A DNA stretch of 64,000 nucleotides from UBA6522 sp965237785 (GTDB taxonomy: Bacteria; Pseudomonadota; Gammaproteobacteria; Steroidobacterales; Rariloculaceae), in the NCBI GenBank assembly GCA_965237785.1, contig OZ250159.1, forward strand, positions 3,224,001 through 3,288,000, in the 5' to 3' direction. Position 1 is the stretch's first letter. Each line of letters starts with the position of its first letter. A program made the translations under genes and the position numbers. The notes beneath the pieces are model-generated. The model saw nothing but the letters and a program-made list of their open reading frames with translations. It was not told where the DNA came from and did no database searches. Shown here piece by piece: positions 1 to 7,456 of the stretch.

Positions 1-309
1 CATGATCCACTACGATGGCGACCGATTCCTGGGCCCGAGGTCGTAAATTAATCATTCCGTGAGTCGCCACTCCCGAAGTTGATCCATTGCCAAGAATTAA
101 AGCGGTTCTCGATCCACACACCGACAAATCAGGGAAATCGGAAGAACTGAACGGTCCGAGAACGAAGACTAAGGGTCAACTTGAAGAACACGAAGGAGAC
201 CATTCCAGTCGTTTCTAATGGGCTCCCGATCTCGTGGATCGAAAATCCCGCATTCCTCGATGCGATGTTCCATCCGAGCGCTGCGACCGGCGCCTTGCGG
301 GTGGCGCGA
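1..309. other. Left-edge stretch with no supported gene
   Basis: I see no convincing gene here. A short reading frame that ends at a TAA near position 46 could be the tail of a gene entering from the left, but too little remains to identify it. The rest lies downstream of the HicA gene on the opposite strand and shows no clear terminator. Confidence 0.4.
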
Positions 310-555
310 TCAGTCGGTGAAGAAGCCGTGCCGAAGCTCTTCGTCCGGGACAAAACGGCTCGCTTGCCTGTAGATTGCATGCACGGTGCCGGCGGTCAAC
401 TGCCGGTGCATGGGAACGATCGGAATTTCTCTCCGGCCCGAGGGTCCGATTCGTACAAGCTTGGCGTGACTGCCTCGAATCGAGATCACTTCGAACTCGA
501 ATCTGCCGAGCAAGCGGACGATTTCGCGAGCCGCGAGCCGCTTCGGACGAAGCAT
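310..555 (-). CDS. hicA: HicA-type mRNA interferase toxin
   Basis: Small 81-residue protein with the HicA/YcfA pattern: an N-terminal helix, a strand carrying the GSHAKL motif whose histidine is the expected catalytic residue, then a basic strand and the ending IYRQASRFVPDEEL that is typical of the family. HicA toxins have a dsRNA-binding-like fold and cleave mRNA. The ATG overlaps the TGA of the upstream antitoxin gene by one base (TGATG), so the two are translationally coupled. Here the antitoxin gene comes first, which is common but not universal for this family. The family call is firm; toxin activity is inferred. Confidence 0.85.
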   Translation of the reverse strand: MLRPKRLAAREIVRLLGRFEFEVISIRGSHAKLVRIGPSGRREIPIVPMHRQLTAGTVHAIYRQASRFVPDEELRHGFFTD

Positions 556-1103
556 CAGAAAGCGCGCGCCGAAGTCTCGAAGCTGATGAGCAGCCGGGGC
601 TCGGGTGTCAGCCCCAGCACGACGGGGTCTTCGTCGCTCATGTAGAGCTCCACCGCTTCGCGAAGGTTGACGAGCAGCTCGTCCATCGACGCGCCCTGGG
701 TCGCTACCGCGACTTCGAGGCAGTCGGCGACATAATGCCCCTCGCTCTCGACGACAACGGCGTGAATTACCGGCCGGGCGGTTGCGCGGCGCGGTTCGTA
801 GGCGGCCCGTGTCTCGGCGACCTGCGGCATGGGGACTTCGGAATTCGACCCGACGTTCAGTTCCAATTCGCGGAATTCCTTCAGAACCTCATAGACGCCA
901 CGACGCACACGCCTGAAGTACGGCCAGCGGTGGGCGTGATGTTTCGGCGCATTGACGCAGCACCGGCTTACGATGTGAGTCCTCACCGAACGTTCGTTCA
1001 GGTGAGGCAGTGCCTGGACGACTTCCGCCGGCGTGAACGTCCACCCGCGGCGGGCAGTACACAGTCGGCGGGCGACGGTCAGTATCTCTTCGTGGATTTT
1101 CAA
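555..1103 (-). CDS. hicB: HicB-type antitoxin with an N-terminal winged-helix-like domain
   Basis: About 182 residues. The C-terminal third has the HicB fold signature (GHYVADCLEVAVATQGAS, then an amphipathic helix DELLVNLREAVELY and a final strand) that caps HicA. The first ~72 residues form a separate domain with WTFTPAEVVQALPHLNERSV, CCVNAPKHH and YFRRVRRGVYEVL, which looks like a winged helix. HicB proteins usually carry a C-terminal RHH or HTH domain, so an N-terminal DNA-binding candidate is unusual. I chose the TTG at 1103 because the recognisable domain (KIHEEIL) begins there; another TTG at 1136 is possible. No ATG is available in frame. The gene overlaps hicA by one base. Confidence 0.75.
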   Translation of the reverse strand: MKIHEEILTVARRLCTARRGWTFTPAEVVQALPHLNERSVRTHIVSRCCVNAPKHHAHRWPYFRRVRRGVYEVLKEFRELELNVGSNSEVPMPQVAETRAAYEPRRATARPVIHAVVVESEGHYVADCLEVAVATQGASMDELLVNLREAVELYMSDEDPVVLGLTPEPRLLISFETSARAF

Positions 1104-1110
1104 GCTGAAA

Positions 1111-1122
1111 TTACACGTGTAA
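1111..1122. promoter_or_regulatory. Palindrome upstream of hicBA, candidate autoregulatory operator
   Basis: Perfect 12-bp palindrome TTACACGTGTAA in an AT-rich patch just upstream of the chosen hicB start. A promoter-like TTGAAC lies next to it on the minus strand. HicB antitoxins commonly repress their own promoter, so an operator role is reasonable, but it is inferred from position only. Confidence 0.35.
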
Positions 1123-1162
1123 AGAAATTTGTTCAAATATTACAAGTAGCGCCGGAACTCCG

Positions 1163-1342
1163 TCAATATGGACTCCGAGAATCGGTGGAACAGGTCCGGT
1201 TCAGCCTGACACGAGCGGAGCGCGCCGCGGCCAGACTCGGGGCTTGCTCGGCCACCGCCACGACCGCCTCAAGATCCCTCAGCGTACCCGGCAACCGCGC
1301 CGCCAAACAGTCCGGCGGCAGACTGAACGTCACACCCGCCAC
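1163..1342 (-). pseudogene. Possible transposase-associated remnant
   Basis: A reading frame of about 59 residues opening on GTG contains FSLPPDCLAARLPGTL and then a helix LEAVVAVAEQAPSL. The pattern resembles the segment after the zinc ribbon of some IS-associated proteins. It has no upstream zinc-binding part and ends early, so it is at best a fragment. The identification is from memory of the pattern and is weak. Confidence 0.25.
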
Positions 1343-1438
1343 CCCCGTCCCACACTAATCCGTTTTCCAAGTGATTCGTCTACGAATCATTGCGGGAAAA
1401 ATACGGGGGGTTCTAACGGCAAAGCGTGGGAAACAACA

Positions 1439-1486
1439 GGGAGATTCGCAGGGACGATCGAACGCCGTTGGCTGGCAACGATCGCT
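1439..1486. repeat. Left half of dispersed repeat, copy A, interrupted by IS110
   Basis: This 48-bp stretch matches 6648-6695 with one visible mismatch. It contains the hairpin-forming CGTTG-GCTGG-CAACG between two GATCG-bearing flanks. Identity stops abruptly at 1486 where the IS110 element begins and resumes at 2897. Copy B lacks the insertion, which makes this half of a disrupted site. Confidence 0.8.
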
Positions 1487-1500
1487 TGTCTGTAAATTTG

Positions 1501-1689
1501 TCGCGGTGGATCTCGTGGAGGGATCCACCCCCTGGCACCCGGTGTGGATGCCGGGGGTGGCGGTGGTCGGACCGTTGATCGCTGGGCCTTCGGGGCCGTT
1601 TGTGAGTGAGGTCGCCACCGTCTTTCCGCACGTCCTGAATGGATACTTGGGCATCGAGGCCCGCATGACAAGCACAGGAGCAGGAAAGC
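1501..1689 (+). ncRNA. Candidate bridge-RNA region of the IS110 element
   Basis: In IS110-group elements the non-coding end upstream of the transposase encodes a structured bridge RNA that binds target and donor DNA. This region is rich in competing stems: GGTGGATC (1505-1512) with GATCCACC (1522-1529), CCACCCCC (1525-1532) with GGGGGTGG (1553-1560), and a GGCC-TTCG-GGCC hairpin near 1585-1596. The position, length and folding potential fit. The exact RNA ends and loop assignments cannot be determined here, and the element may no longer be active. Confidence 0.45.
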
Positions 1690-2645
1690 ATGAACGATCC
1701 TACCCCCAACACCGTTGGCATTGACATCTCCAAGGCGCATCTGGATGCGCACCGGCACCCGACCGGGGAGGCGGCGCGGTTCGCCAACGATCCGGCCGGG
1801 ATCGAGGCGCTGGCGGCGTGGATCGGCGCGTCGGCGAGCCGCGTGGGGTACGAGTCCACCGGGCCGTGGCACCGGGCGTTGGAGGAGACGCTGGCCGGGA
1901 GGCTGCCGCTTTCGCGCGTGAACGCGATGCGCGCCCGGCGCTTCGCGCAGGCGATGGGCCAGCAGGCGAAGACCGATGCGGTGGACGCCCAGGTGCTGGC
2001 CAAGATGGGCGCGGCGTTGGACGTGCGGCGCGTGCAGGTGCATTCGCAAGTCCAGCGGGATCTGGATGCACTGCAAACGGCGCGGGACGCCCTGATAAAG
2101 GATCGCATGGCGGCGCTGAACCGGCAGCAGCAGGCGCGCCACAAGCTGCTGAGGCGGCAGCTGAACAACCGGCTGGCGCAGATATCGACAGGCAGATCGA
2201 GGCATTGGACGGCGAAACCGACAACCCGATCGGCGCCGACGCGGGACTTTCGCGGCAATTCGAAGTGCTGGTCTCCATCCCGGGCATTGCCCAGGTGACC
2301 GCCACCGGCCTGCTCTCGGACATGCCCGAACTCGGCCGCATCGACGGCAAGGCGGCCGCCAGCCTCGCCGGCCTGGCCCCGGTGACGCGCGAGTCCGGGC
2401 AGTGGAAGGGCCGTAGCTTCATCCGCGGCGCGCGGGCGCGGGCGCGGCGGATGCTCTACATGGCTGCGGTCAGCGCCCTCCGGCACAACCCGGACCTGGC
2501 CCGTCAGTATGCGGACCTGCGCGAGCGTGGCAAGCCGCCGAAGGTGGCCCTCGTGGCCGTCATGCGCAAGCTGCTAGTGCTGGCCAATGAGCTGCTGAAG
2601 CAGGATCGGCTGTGGACACCGAGCCCGGTCCGCACGAGGGGCTGA
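1690..2645 (+). pseudogene. IS110-family transposase, frameshifted
   Basis: The gene starts at ATG 1690. Its first part has the DEDD domain (VGIDISKAHLDAH, YESTGPWH, AKTDAVDAQVLA). The second part carries the C-terminal Transposase_20 domain (VSIPGIAQVTATGLL, GLAPVTRESGQWKG, RGARARARRMLYMAA), which holds the catalytic serine region. The two parts are in different frames, with the switch near 2179-2185, around the coding for NNRLAQ/IDRQIEALD. Together they give about 318 residues, close to the normal family length, so a single indel is the only evident lesion. It could be a real inactivating mutation or a sequencing error. I see no obvious slippery heptamer for programmed frameshifting. Confidence 0.8.
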
Positions 2646-2766
2646 TGCCGGCCGTTGTTTCCCGCATTTCATCATTGGACGGGGCCAACGACTTCACGCT
2701 TCGATGCGTTGACGAATCGACCTGGAACGCGGATCGGTGTGCGACAGAACAGCGATTGCGAGAAGC

Positions 2767-2845
2767 GGACTTATCCACGCCTTGTGCATGGGCCCGCGTG
2801 CTTCAAACACACTGGCGGGGCGGTGTACAAGGGGTGGATAAGTCC
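2767..2845. repeat. 19-bp inverted repeat in the right non-coding end of the IS110 element
   Basis: The arm 2767-2785 (GGACTTATCCACGCCTTGT) is the reverse complement of 2827-2845 at 18 of 19 positions, with a 41-nt loop. It is absent from repeat copy B, so it belongs to the inserted DNA. As RNA it would form a long hairpin. Its function is unknown; it may be part of the recombination end or a terminator. Confidence 0.6.
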
Positions 2846-2896
2846 GGCCATCCAACACCGAAAGACCGTCCTTGACAACATGGATACTCACAACAC

Positions 2897-2985
2897 CCAA
2901 ATGCGCGCCGAGTTACGCCCTCATCGACCCTCTCAGCCGGCCCGATACGCCTGCCATAGGGCCTTTAAAATTACTATCCTTGGCA
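2897..2985. repeat. Right half of dispersed repeat, copy A
   Basis: This stretch matches 6703-6791 closely, including a run CCAAATGCGCGCCGAGTTAC and later CATAGGGCCTTTAAAATTAC. The match fades after 2985. The remaining bases to 3270 hold no gene I can support. Confidence 0.8.
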
Positions 2986-3270
2986 CCGTGTTGGGTGGCG
3001 GGGGCTTCACGCTCGAAGTCAAGGTAACGGTCGTCGCCGGTGACGAATCCACGCCGGATTGGGACCCGCACAAGGAATGGCCGAATCTGTGTGCCGTTTC
3101 TCCAACGCCCCACGAATACAGCGACGGATTCGATCAATAGACTTCCTGGCCGGATTCGGCGCTACACACTTCCCAGTCGGTCTCGACCAAAAGCATTCCC
3201 GGCCGATCTCGGTGCCGGCCGCCTTTCTCGGAAAAAATGGCGCTCGTGGGAGTGTCTGAGGGGAGTTCTT

Positions 3271-3636
3271 ATGGGGGCGACAGCCTTGCTGTTCATGGCT
3301 GCGTTGAGCGCGTCTCAGGGTCAGGCGCTGCAGCTCGAAATTCCGCACCAGGAAGGTCTTGAATCCGTAACCGTCGAGTGGTCCGAGCGAAGCGTGCCCT
3401 TCGTGCGCAGGGCTGACCGCTGGTTCACGCTGATCGGTGTCGATCTGGATACGTCGGCGGGGGATTACCCGGCGGAATTGACCATGATCTATGCCGATGG
3501 GCGTGTTCAGACGGAATCCGAGACGGTGGAGGTGGTGGGCCTGGCGGGCGACACCGGCCGGGTCACGGGGCCGCACCTGCATTGGGGCGCGAGGATTCTC
3601 AGCGCCCGCGTCGATCCGTTCTCTCTGTTGCCGTAG
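3271..3636 (+). pseudogene. M23-type metallopeptidase with its catalytic core deleted
   Basis: A 121-residue reading frame begins at ATG 3271 behind GAGGGGAG. It has a signal peptide (about 1-21), then an N-terminal beta domain (VTVEWSERSVPF, TLIGVDLDTSAGDYPAEL) known from the front of secreted M23/LytM peptidases. It then jumps directly to the C-terminal strand GDTGRVTGPHLHWGARI and RVDPFSLL. Intact relatives are roughly 270-300 residues; the middle, with the first zinc histidine and the HxxxD aspartate, is missing. Only the HxH pair of the zinc site remains. The deletion is in frame, so a stable but inactive protein could still be made. Confidence 0.7.
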
Positions 3637-3800
3637 GACGGTCAAGGCGATCCACCGGGCGACACCAAACGCGAAGCGACATCCGATGACGTCAATGCGT
3701 TGCGCGTCCAGGCGGCGCAGTTGAAGGGACTGCTGGCCGAGTGATGCTGGAGAACGGGCTATTCAAAGGAAAGCTGGCCGAGGATACACGAGAATACTAA
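3637..3800 (+). pseudogene. Possible tail of an IS3-type orfA
   Basis: Directly after the truncated peptidase a different frame reads DDVNALRVQAAQLKGLLAE and stops. A further frame reads MLENGLFKGKLAEDT. Leucine-zipper tails like this are typical of IS3-family OrfA proteins (LRxENAQLKxLLAEL, LENRLLKK). Only these scraps are present and the resemblance is short, so this is a weak call. Confidence 0.25.
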
Positions 3801-3897
3801 GATACGTCTTGGTCAAACCGGGTTCACTAATCTCAGGACTGCGCAGAGGCTGGCTATAAGTTCCCAGTGGTTTTCGATCGTCGCCGTCGCGGTCACG

Positions 3898-4680
3898 TTG
3901 CTGTTGAGCGCGTGCGATGGGGGCGGTGATACTGGCACGATACCGCAGCCGGCACGAGACCAATCGCCAGGCGGTGTCTGGACTGCTCCCAGCAGAGCCT
4001 CGGGACTCCTCTTCTATGTGACTGAGCGGGGCGAGTTCCGCACGCACGGATATTTTCAGTACGACGAATTCAGATGGTTGGTCGGTGGCGCCGGAATGCT
4101 GGGCGTAAGCAACCGTAATCGGGTGATCGGCAACTTTGTTGCCCAGGCGTCGTGGGAGTTCTCAGAAAATACATTCGTGGAGCCACGAACGATGAGCTGC
4201 GAACTTGAGGGAACCGTGTGGGAACGGCATCGCATGTTCCTGAGAATAAATTGCTCAGGCGAGAGCGTCGCATGGAACGAATTGGTTGAGATCGGCTACG
4301 TTGGGATTTCCTACGAGTACCAACCATCGAGTCTTGACACCATTGCGGGTAACTACACGCTGCGGGCAGCGCCGGAGACCAACACACTCAACGTCAACGC
4401 AGATGGGGTGGTTTTCGGCATGTTTCACCTCGGACTCACGTGCACCGTGAACGGCCAGTTGTCGTTGATCGATACCCGGTACAACATGTATTGGATGGAA
4501 TGGTTGTTTTCGAATTGTTCACAGCCGGCACCCAGATTTGAGGGTGCCGAGTACAGCGGGATGGCGGGCGTCGCTCCGCCGGATTTTGTAAGTGGTCGAG
4601 AGGGAACCATCTACGTTTTGCTGTCCGGCATGACAGATGGCGGATTTAATTATTTGTCATTACTCTACGATCCGGTTTAG
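3898..4680 (+). CDS. Putative lipoprotein of unknown function, 5-prime end unclear
   Basis: About 260 residues with a lipobox LLLSAC right at the start, followed by a Gly/Asp linker and an all-beta body rich in aromatic residues and paired cysteines (MSCELEG, INCSGES, LTCTVNG, FSNCSQ). The hydrophobic stretch that should precede the lipobox (SIVAVAVTLLL) is encoded upstream of TTG 3898 without an ATG, GTG or TTG in frame nearby. Either the start codon is unusual or the 5-prime end was lost by rearrangement next to the debris at 3637-3800. I do not recognise the family. Confidence 0.6.
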   Translation: MLLSACDGGGDTGTIPQPARDQSPGGVWTAPSRASGLLFYVTERGEFRTHGYFQYDEFRWLVGGAGMLGVSNRNRVIGNFVAQASWEFSENTFVEPRTMSCELEGTVWERHRMFLRINCSGESVAWNELVEIGYVGISYEYQPSSLDTIAGNYTLRAAPETNTLNVNADGVVFGMFHLGLTCTVNGQLSLIDTRYNMYWMEWLFSNCSQPAPRFEGAEYSGMAGVAPPDFVSGREGTIYVLLSGMTDGGFNYLSLLYDPV

Positions 4681-5154
4681 CACGACCACTGACAATATCG
4701 CTCGGTCGGCTCGTCGCCAGCCTACCGAGACAACCAGAAGATGAAGCGTTCGTTCATTAGCCCGATACGACACTCTCGGCGCACCGGTCGCCGACTATAG
4801 GTAAGATGGTTCGGCGAAAACCGCACGCAAGCAGGATATGATCTCGACCGACCCTCAAGAAGTCGCTGCCGCCCCGGAGCGACCTGCGGCCGAACCCGCT
4901 GTTCTGGTCCCCTCCATCGCCATCGCCGGCTTGTTCGCTGCCGGTCATTCCAATCCTGATCGTCATGAGCATATCGCTGGTGCAGCGGCTGAACGCGCGC
5001 CGCACAGGCAGCTGATGGCGGCTGCCCAGGCGCGAAGGGGGGTTCCCAACAAAATTGTTGACAACAGATGTGTTGGGAAGACGCGTGGCCAGGAGATTGT
5101 CAACTATTCGCGAACCGGTTAATCTGTACGGATCGTACAGATGGAGATAGGGCA
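4681..5154. other. Intergenic stretch with no convincing gene
   Basis: Several frames are open for 60-130 codons, but none has protein-like composition or a good start. One frame ends with a short membrane-helix-like segment (LPVIPILIVMSISL) before a TGA near 5020, which may be a relic of a membrane protein. The last 30 bases before 5155 include a direct repeat of CGTACAGAT-like sequence and GGAGATAGGG, a plausible ribosome binding site for the antitoxin gene. Confidence 0.4.
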
Positions 5155-5403
5155 ATGCAGGGCAAGTCGAGGATAGCCGGCGTTGACGAGGCCAGAACCA
5201 AGTTGCCAGAAATACTCAATGCGGCAAACGCAGACGGCACCGTGACAATCGTAACCAAACGAGGCGTTCCGTTTGCCGCCATCGTGCCCGTGTCTCAGGC
5301 ACTTCACCAGCCACCGAAGCTTACCGATTTGCGAGGGTCGGCGAGCGGTTGTTACGGAGACGGGGGCGGGTTCATCGAGGGGTTGCGTAGCGAATGGCCT
5401 TGA
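5155..5403 (+). CDS. Phd/YefM-type antitoxin
   Basis: An 82-residue protein with the Phd/YefM N-terminal pattern: VDEARTKLPEILNAA followed by TVTIVTKRGVPFAAIVPVS, the dimerising DNA-binding domain. The C-terminal tail would wrap the toxin. ATG 5155 follows GGAGATAGGG. Its stop overlaps the start of the PIN toxin gene by 10 bases, the usual coupling for such modules. Partner choice (Phd with a PIN toxin) is common in proteobacteria. Confidence 0.8.
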   Translation: MQGKSRIAGVDEARTKLPEILNAANADGTVTIVTKRGVPFAAIVPVSQALHQPPKLTDLRGSASGCYGDGGGFIEGLRSEWP

Positions 5404-5840
5404 TGGACATCGGCAAGCTGCCTCCGCGGGGACGAGTCGTGGTGGATAGCGCGCCAATCATTTACCTGCTTGAAAACCATCGTCAATTCGGGCCGCGCTA
5501 TGCTCCGTTCTTTGAGCGTGCGGAGGCAGGGGATTACGAACTGATAATCACCACTGTGACGCTGGCGGAAGTTCTTACCGGACCGCTGCGCACCGGGAAC
5601 GAAAAACTGGCGCAGGACTATCGGAACGCATTGACCGCGCCGCCGACTTGGCGGCTCGTGGAAATGTCGGCGGACATTGCGCATCGCGCGGCGAGAATAC
5701 GAGCGTACTCGAAACTTCGCTTGCCGGACGCGATACAGGTCGCGACGGCGCTGGAAACCTCCAGCATGGCGCTGATTACGCGCGGTCGTGATTTCTCGTC
5801 CCTTGAAGGATCGGTCGAGCGGGTTCCGGTTTACGGTTGA
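5394..5840 (+). CDS. vapC: VapC-type PIN-domain toxin
   Basis: A 148-residue PIN-domain protein. The acidic residues expected to bind metal are visible: D18 in VVVDSAPIIYLLE, E59 in TVTLAEVLTGP, D112 in RLPDAIQVATAL and D133 in ITRGRDF. VapC toxins are Mg-dependent ribonucleases that cut tRNA or rRNA; the target here is unknown. It starts inside the antitoxin gene at ATG 5394; ATG 5403, which overlaps the antitoxin TGA, is an alternative. All key residues are present, so it is likely functional. Confidence 0.85.
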   Translation: MALMDIGKLPPRGRVVVDSAPIIYLLENHRQFGPRYAPFFERAEAGDYELIITTVTLAEVLTGPLRTGNEKLAQDYRNALTAPPTWRLVEMSADIAHRAARIRAYSKLRLPDAIQVATALETSSMALITRGRDFSSLEGSVERVPVYG

Positions 5841-5920
5841 AATCGACTGGAGTTCGGGATGCGTCACGGGTCTGTCTGCGCATTTCGAGCAGTGTATGGG
5901 CAATGAGCGGTGAAAGGGTG

Positions 5921-6446
5921 TCAGCGACGATCCGCTCGTAGCCTCGACAAGGCCATGAGCGCGACGTCGTCGTTTTCCGCCACGGAATTTGCTACGAAAA
6001 GCGCTTTGGAAACCGCCGCGGAAGCCGCCGCGGAGCGCGGCACGCACCCGTCCATGTTGTAGTTGATCGCCACGAGCAGCCGGTCGTGCTCGTCATAGAT
6101 TCCTCGCCACTGGGGCGGTCCGCCGGTAGCTGCGCCATGATCTGACCCCCGGCTCCGCGATACAGGTGTCTGGCGCCCGGAATCTGCGTGTTGCGGTCCA
6201 GGTCGTAGAGCACATGCAGCAGGGGGGCGTCGTCGGGGATTTCGACGATGGGATATTCGGGTAGCGCGCGCTGAATGGTCGATCTGAAGTACTCCCATTC
6301 ATATGCGCCATGGAAGTCGTCGACCACCAGAAACCCGCCGCGCATCAGGTATTCCCGCAACCGGTCCGTTTCTTCCCGGGACAGCGTCCATCGGCCGACT
6401 TGCTGCGCGAACAGCCAGGGGTGGTTGAAAATGCGGTCGTCATCTC
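5921..6446 (-). pseudogene. DUF4159 protein, degraded copy
   Basis: Reading on the minus strand, the segment begins DDDRIFNHPWLFAQQVGRW and runs through REYLMRGGFLVVDDFHGAYEW and HVLYDLDRNTQIPGA. It shifts frame near 6120 into PPQWRGIYDEHDRLLVAIN and loses similarity after INYNMD, where an unrelated tail follows. The homologue at 16674-17443 shows what the full gene looked like. The DUF4159 domain resembles a glutamine-amidotransferase-like fold; its role in such secreted proteins is not established. This copy lacks both ends and has at least one frameshift. Confidence 0.75.
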
Positions 6447-6600
6447 GGCGTCCAGGTCGAAGTCGATCCCGTAGGACACCAGATCCACTCGGCCCCCGCC
6501 GCTGACCTCAATGGACGTGGCGTTGCCGAGAATATCGGTGGTATACGCGATGCCTATCGCGACGGCACCACGCACGCGATCTTCGAGCCCATGGATTTTA
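6447..6600 (-). pseudogene. Possible OprB-type porin fragment joined to the DUF4159 debris
   Basis: Upstream of the DUF4159 remnant, and in a different frame, the minus strand encodes GIAYTTDILGNATS and VDLVSYGIDFDLDAE. The pattern of a first beta strand ending in LGN followed by D-L-D-L-D-x-E resembles the start of carbohydrate-selective OprB porins. The piece is only ~50 residues and stops at the junction. This is a moderate-to-weak resemblance; the junction itself, a change of frame and content near 6446, is clear. Confidence 0.35.
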
Positions 6601-6647
6601 TCGCCCCGCGCAGTGCGCCAGTAGCGTCGGCGTTTCTTGCCACGCCG

Positions 6648-6791
6648 GGGAGATTCGCAGGAACGATCGAACGCCGTTGGCTGGCAACGATCGCTCGCAA
6701 GACCAAATGCGCGCCGAGTTACGCCCTCATCGACCCTCTCAGCCGCTCCAATACGCCTGCCATAGGGCCTTTAAAATTACTATCCTTTGCA
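6648..6791. repeat. Dispersed repeat, copy B (uninterrupted)
   Basis: This 144-bp sequence is present uninterrupted here and in two halves at 1439-1486 and 2897-2985. It contains a small perfect hairpin (CGTTG, loop GCTGG, CAACG) flanked by GATCG motifs and ends in CATAGGGCCTTTAAAATTAC. It has no evident coding capacity. The remaining bases from 6792 to 6982 hold no gene I can support. Confidence 0.8.
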
Positions 6792-6982
6792 ACGCTTTGT
6801 CGATTAACACGTTACCTATTACAACGCGACTCGCCCGCATCGGCACCGTGGCGATTGGCCACCGAAGTGAGTCGCGAGAGCGTCGAGGCACCGGCAACCG
6901 ATGGTATTGTTGCCGCGTGAGCGCAAGCTGAAGTACGATTTTCCAGCGCCCTCTCACCAATTGGGGGCAAGAAGGAAAGTCC

Positions 6983-7399
6983 ATGGCACATTTCAGGTAT
7001 TTGATTTCGGGGCTGGTCGCTCTTCTGCTGATCGGGCTCTCCGCTTCCGCCCACCACAACCCCGGGGTCTATTTCGATATGCGCGTGGAGGTCATCCACC
7101 GTGACGCGCGCGTCGTATCGTACACGCCCGCCAATCCCCACGGCCGCCTGGTCTATGCGATGGCGGGCGAGGACGGTGTCGAGCGGGAATGGGTGGCCGA
7201 ACTTCCGGCCAACAATATGATGCGCCGCTACGGCGTCGAAGGCGAAATCATCCAGCCTGGAGACCCAATCACGTTGAAGGGAAACCCCGGGCGCAACGGT
7301 GCGACGATGCTGCGCATCACACACGCGCTCTTGCCCAGCGGCGATGTGGCGACGTTTTACGCTCCGCAAGGGAGCGGTTCGCCCGGCGACCTGCAGTAG
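6983..7399 (+). CDS. DUF6152-type exported protein, single-domain
   Basis: 138 residues with a signal peptide (about 1-23) ending just before the family hallmark HH (SAHHNPGVYFDM). The body has the pattern of a small beta-barrel: a strand after HH, YTPANPHGRLVY, a W in the EWVAEL strand, then PGDPITLKGNPGRNGATMLRI near the end. The family is widespread in environmental proteobacteria and acidobacteria and has no assigned function. ATG 6983 follows AGAAGGAA. It stands alone between the debris region and the minus-strand housekeeping operon. Confidence 0.75.
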   Translation: MAHFRYLISGLVALLLIGLSASAHHNPGVYFDMRVEVIHRDARVVSYTPANPHGRLVYAMAGEDGVEREWVAELPANNMMRRYGVEGEIIQPGDPITLKGNPGRNGATMLRITHALLPSGDVATFYAPQGSGSPGDLQ

Positions 7400-7456
7400 G
7401 TTCAGCGGCCTGTCGGACTTGACCGTTCGCAGCGAGAGAAAGTCCGGCAGCCTGCT

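Larger units (their letters stand above)
1487..2896 (+). mobile_element. IS110-family insertion sequence, about 1.4 kb
   Basis: The limits come from comparison with the uninterrupted repeat at 6648-6791: identity to that copy ends at 1486 and resumes at 2897. The uninterrupted copy has 7 extra bases (6696-6702) at the junction, so the ends are good to within a few bases. No target duplication is evident, as expected for IS110 elements, which recombine through a DEDD transposase. The element has a structured ~200-bp left non-coding region, a frameshifted transposase and a ~250-bp right non-coding region with a large inverted repeat. Confidence 0.75.

Noticed and set aside
2767..2845. TTATCCAC motifs resembling DnaA boxes, hinting at a replication origin
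   Set aside because: Only two imperfect boxes, both inside the arms of one inverted repeat in an IS element, with no AT-rich unwinding region or dnaA/dnaN genes nearby.
4757..5155. Minus-strand open frame of 132 codons and an overlapping plus-strand frame of 94 codons
   Set aside because: Neither has a good ribosome binding site, recognisable motif or conserved-looking core.
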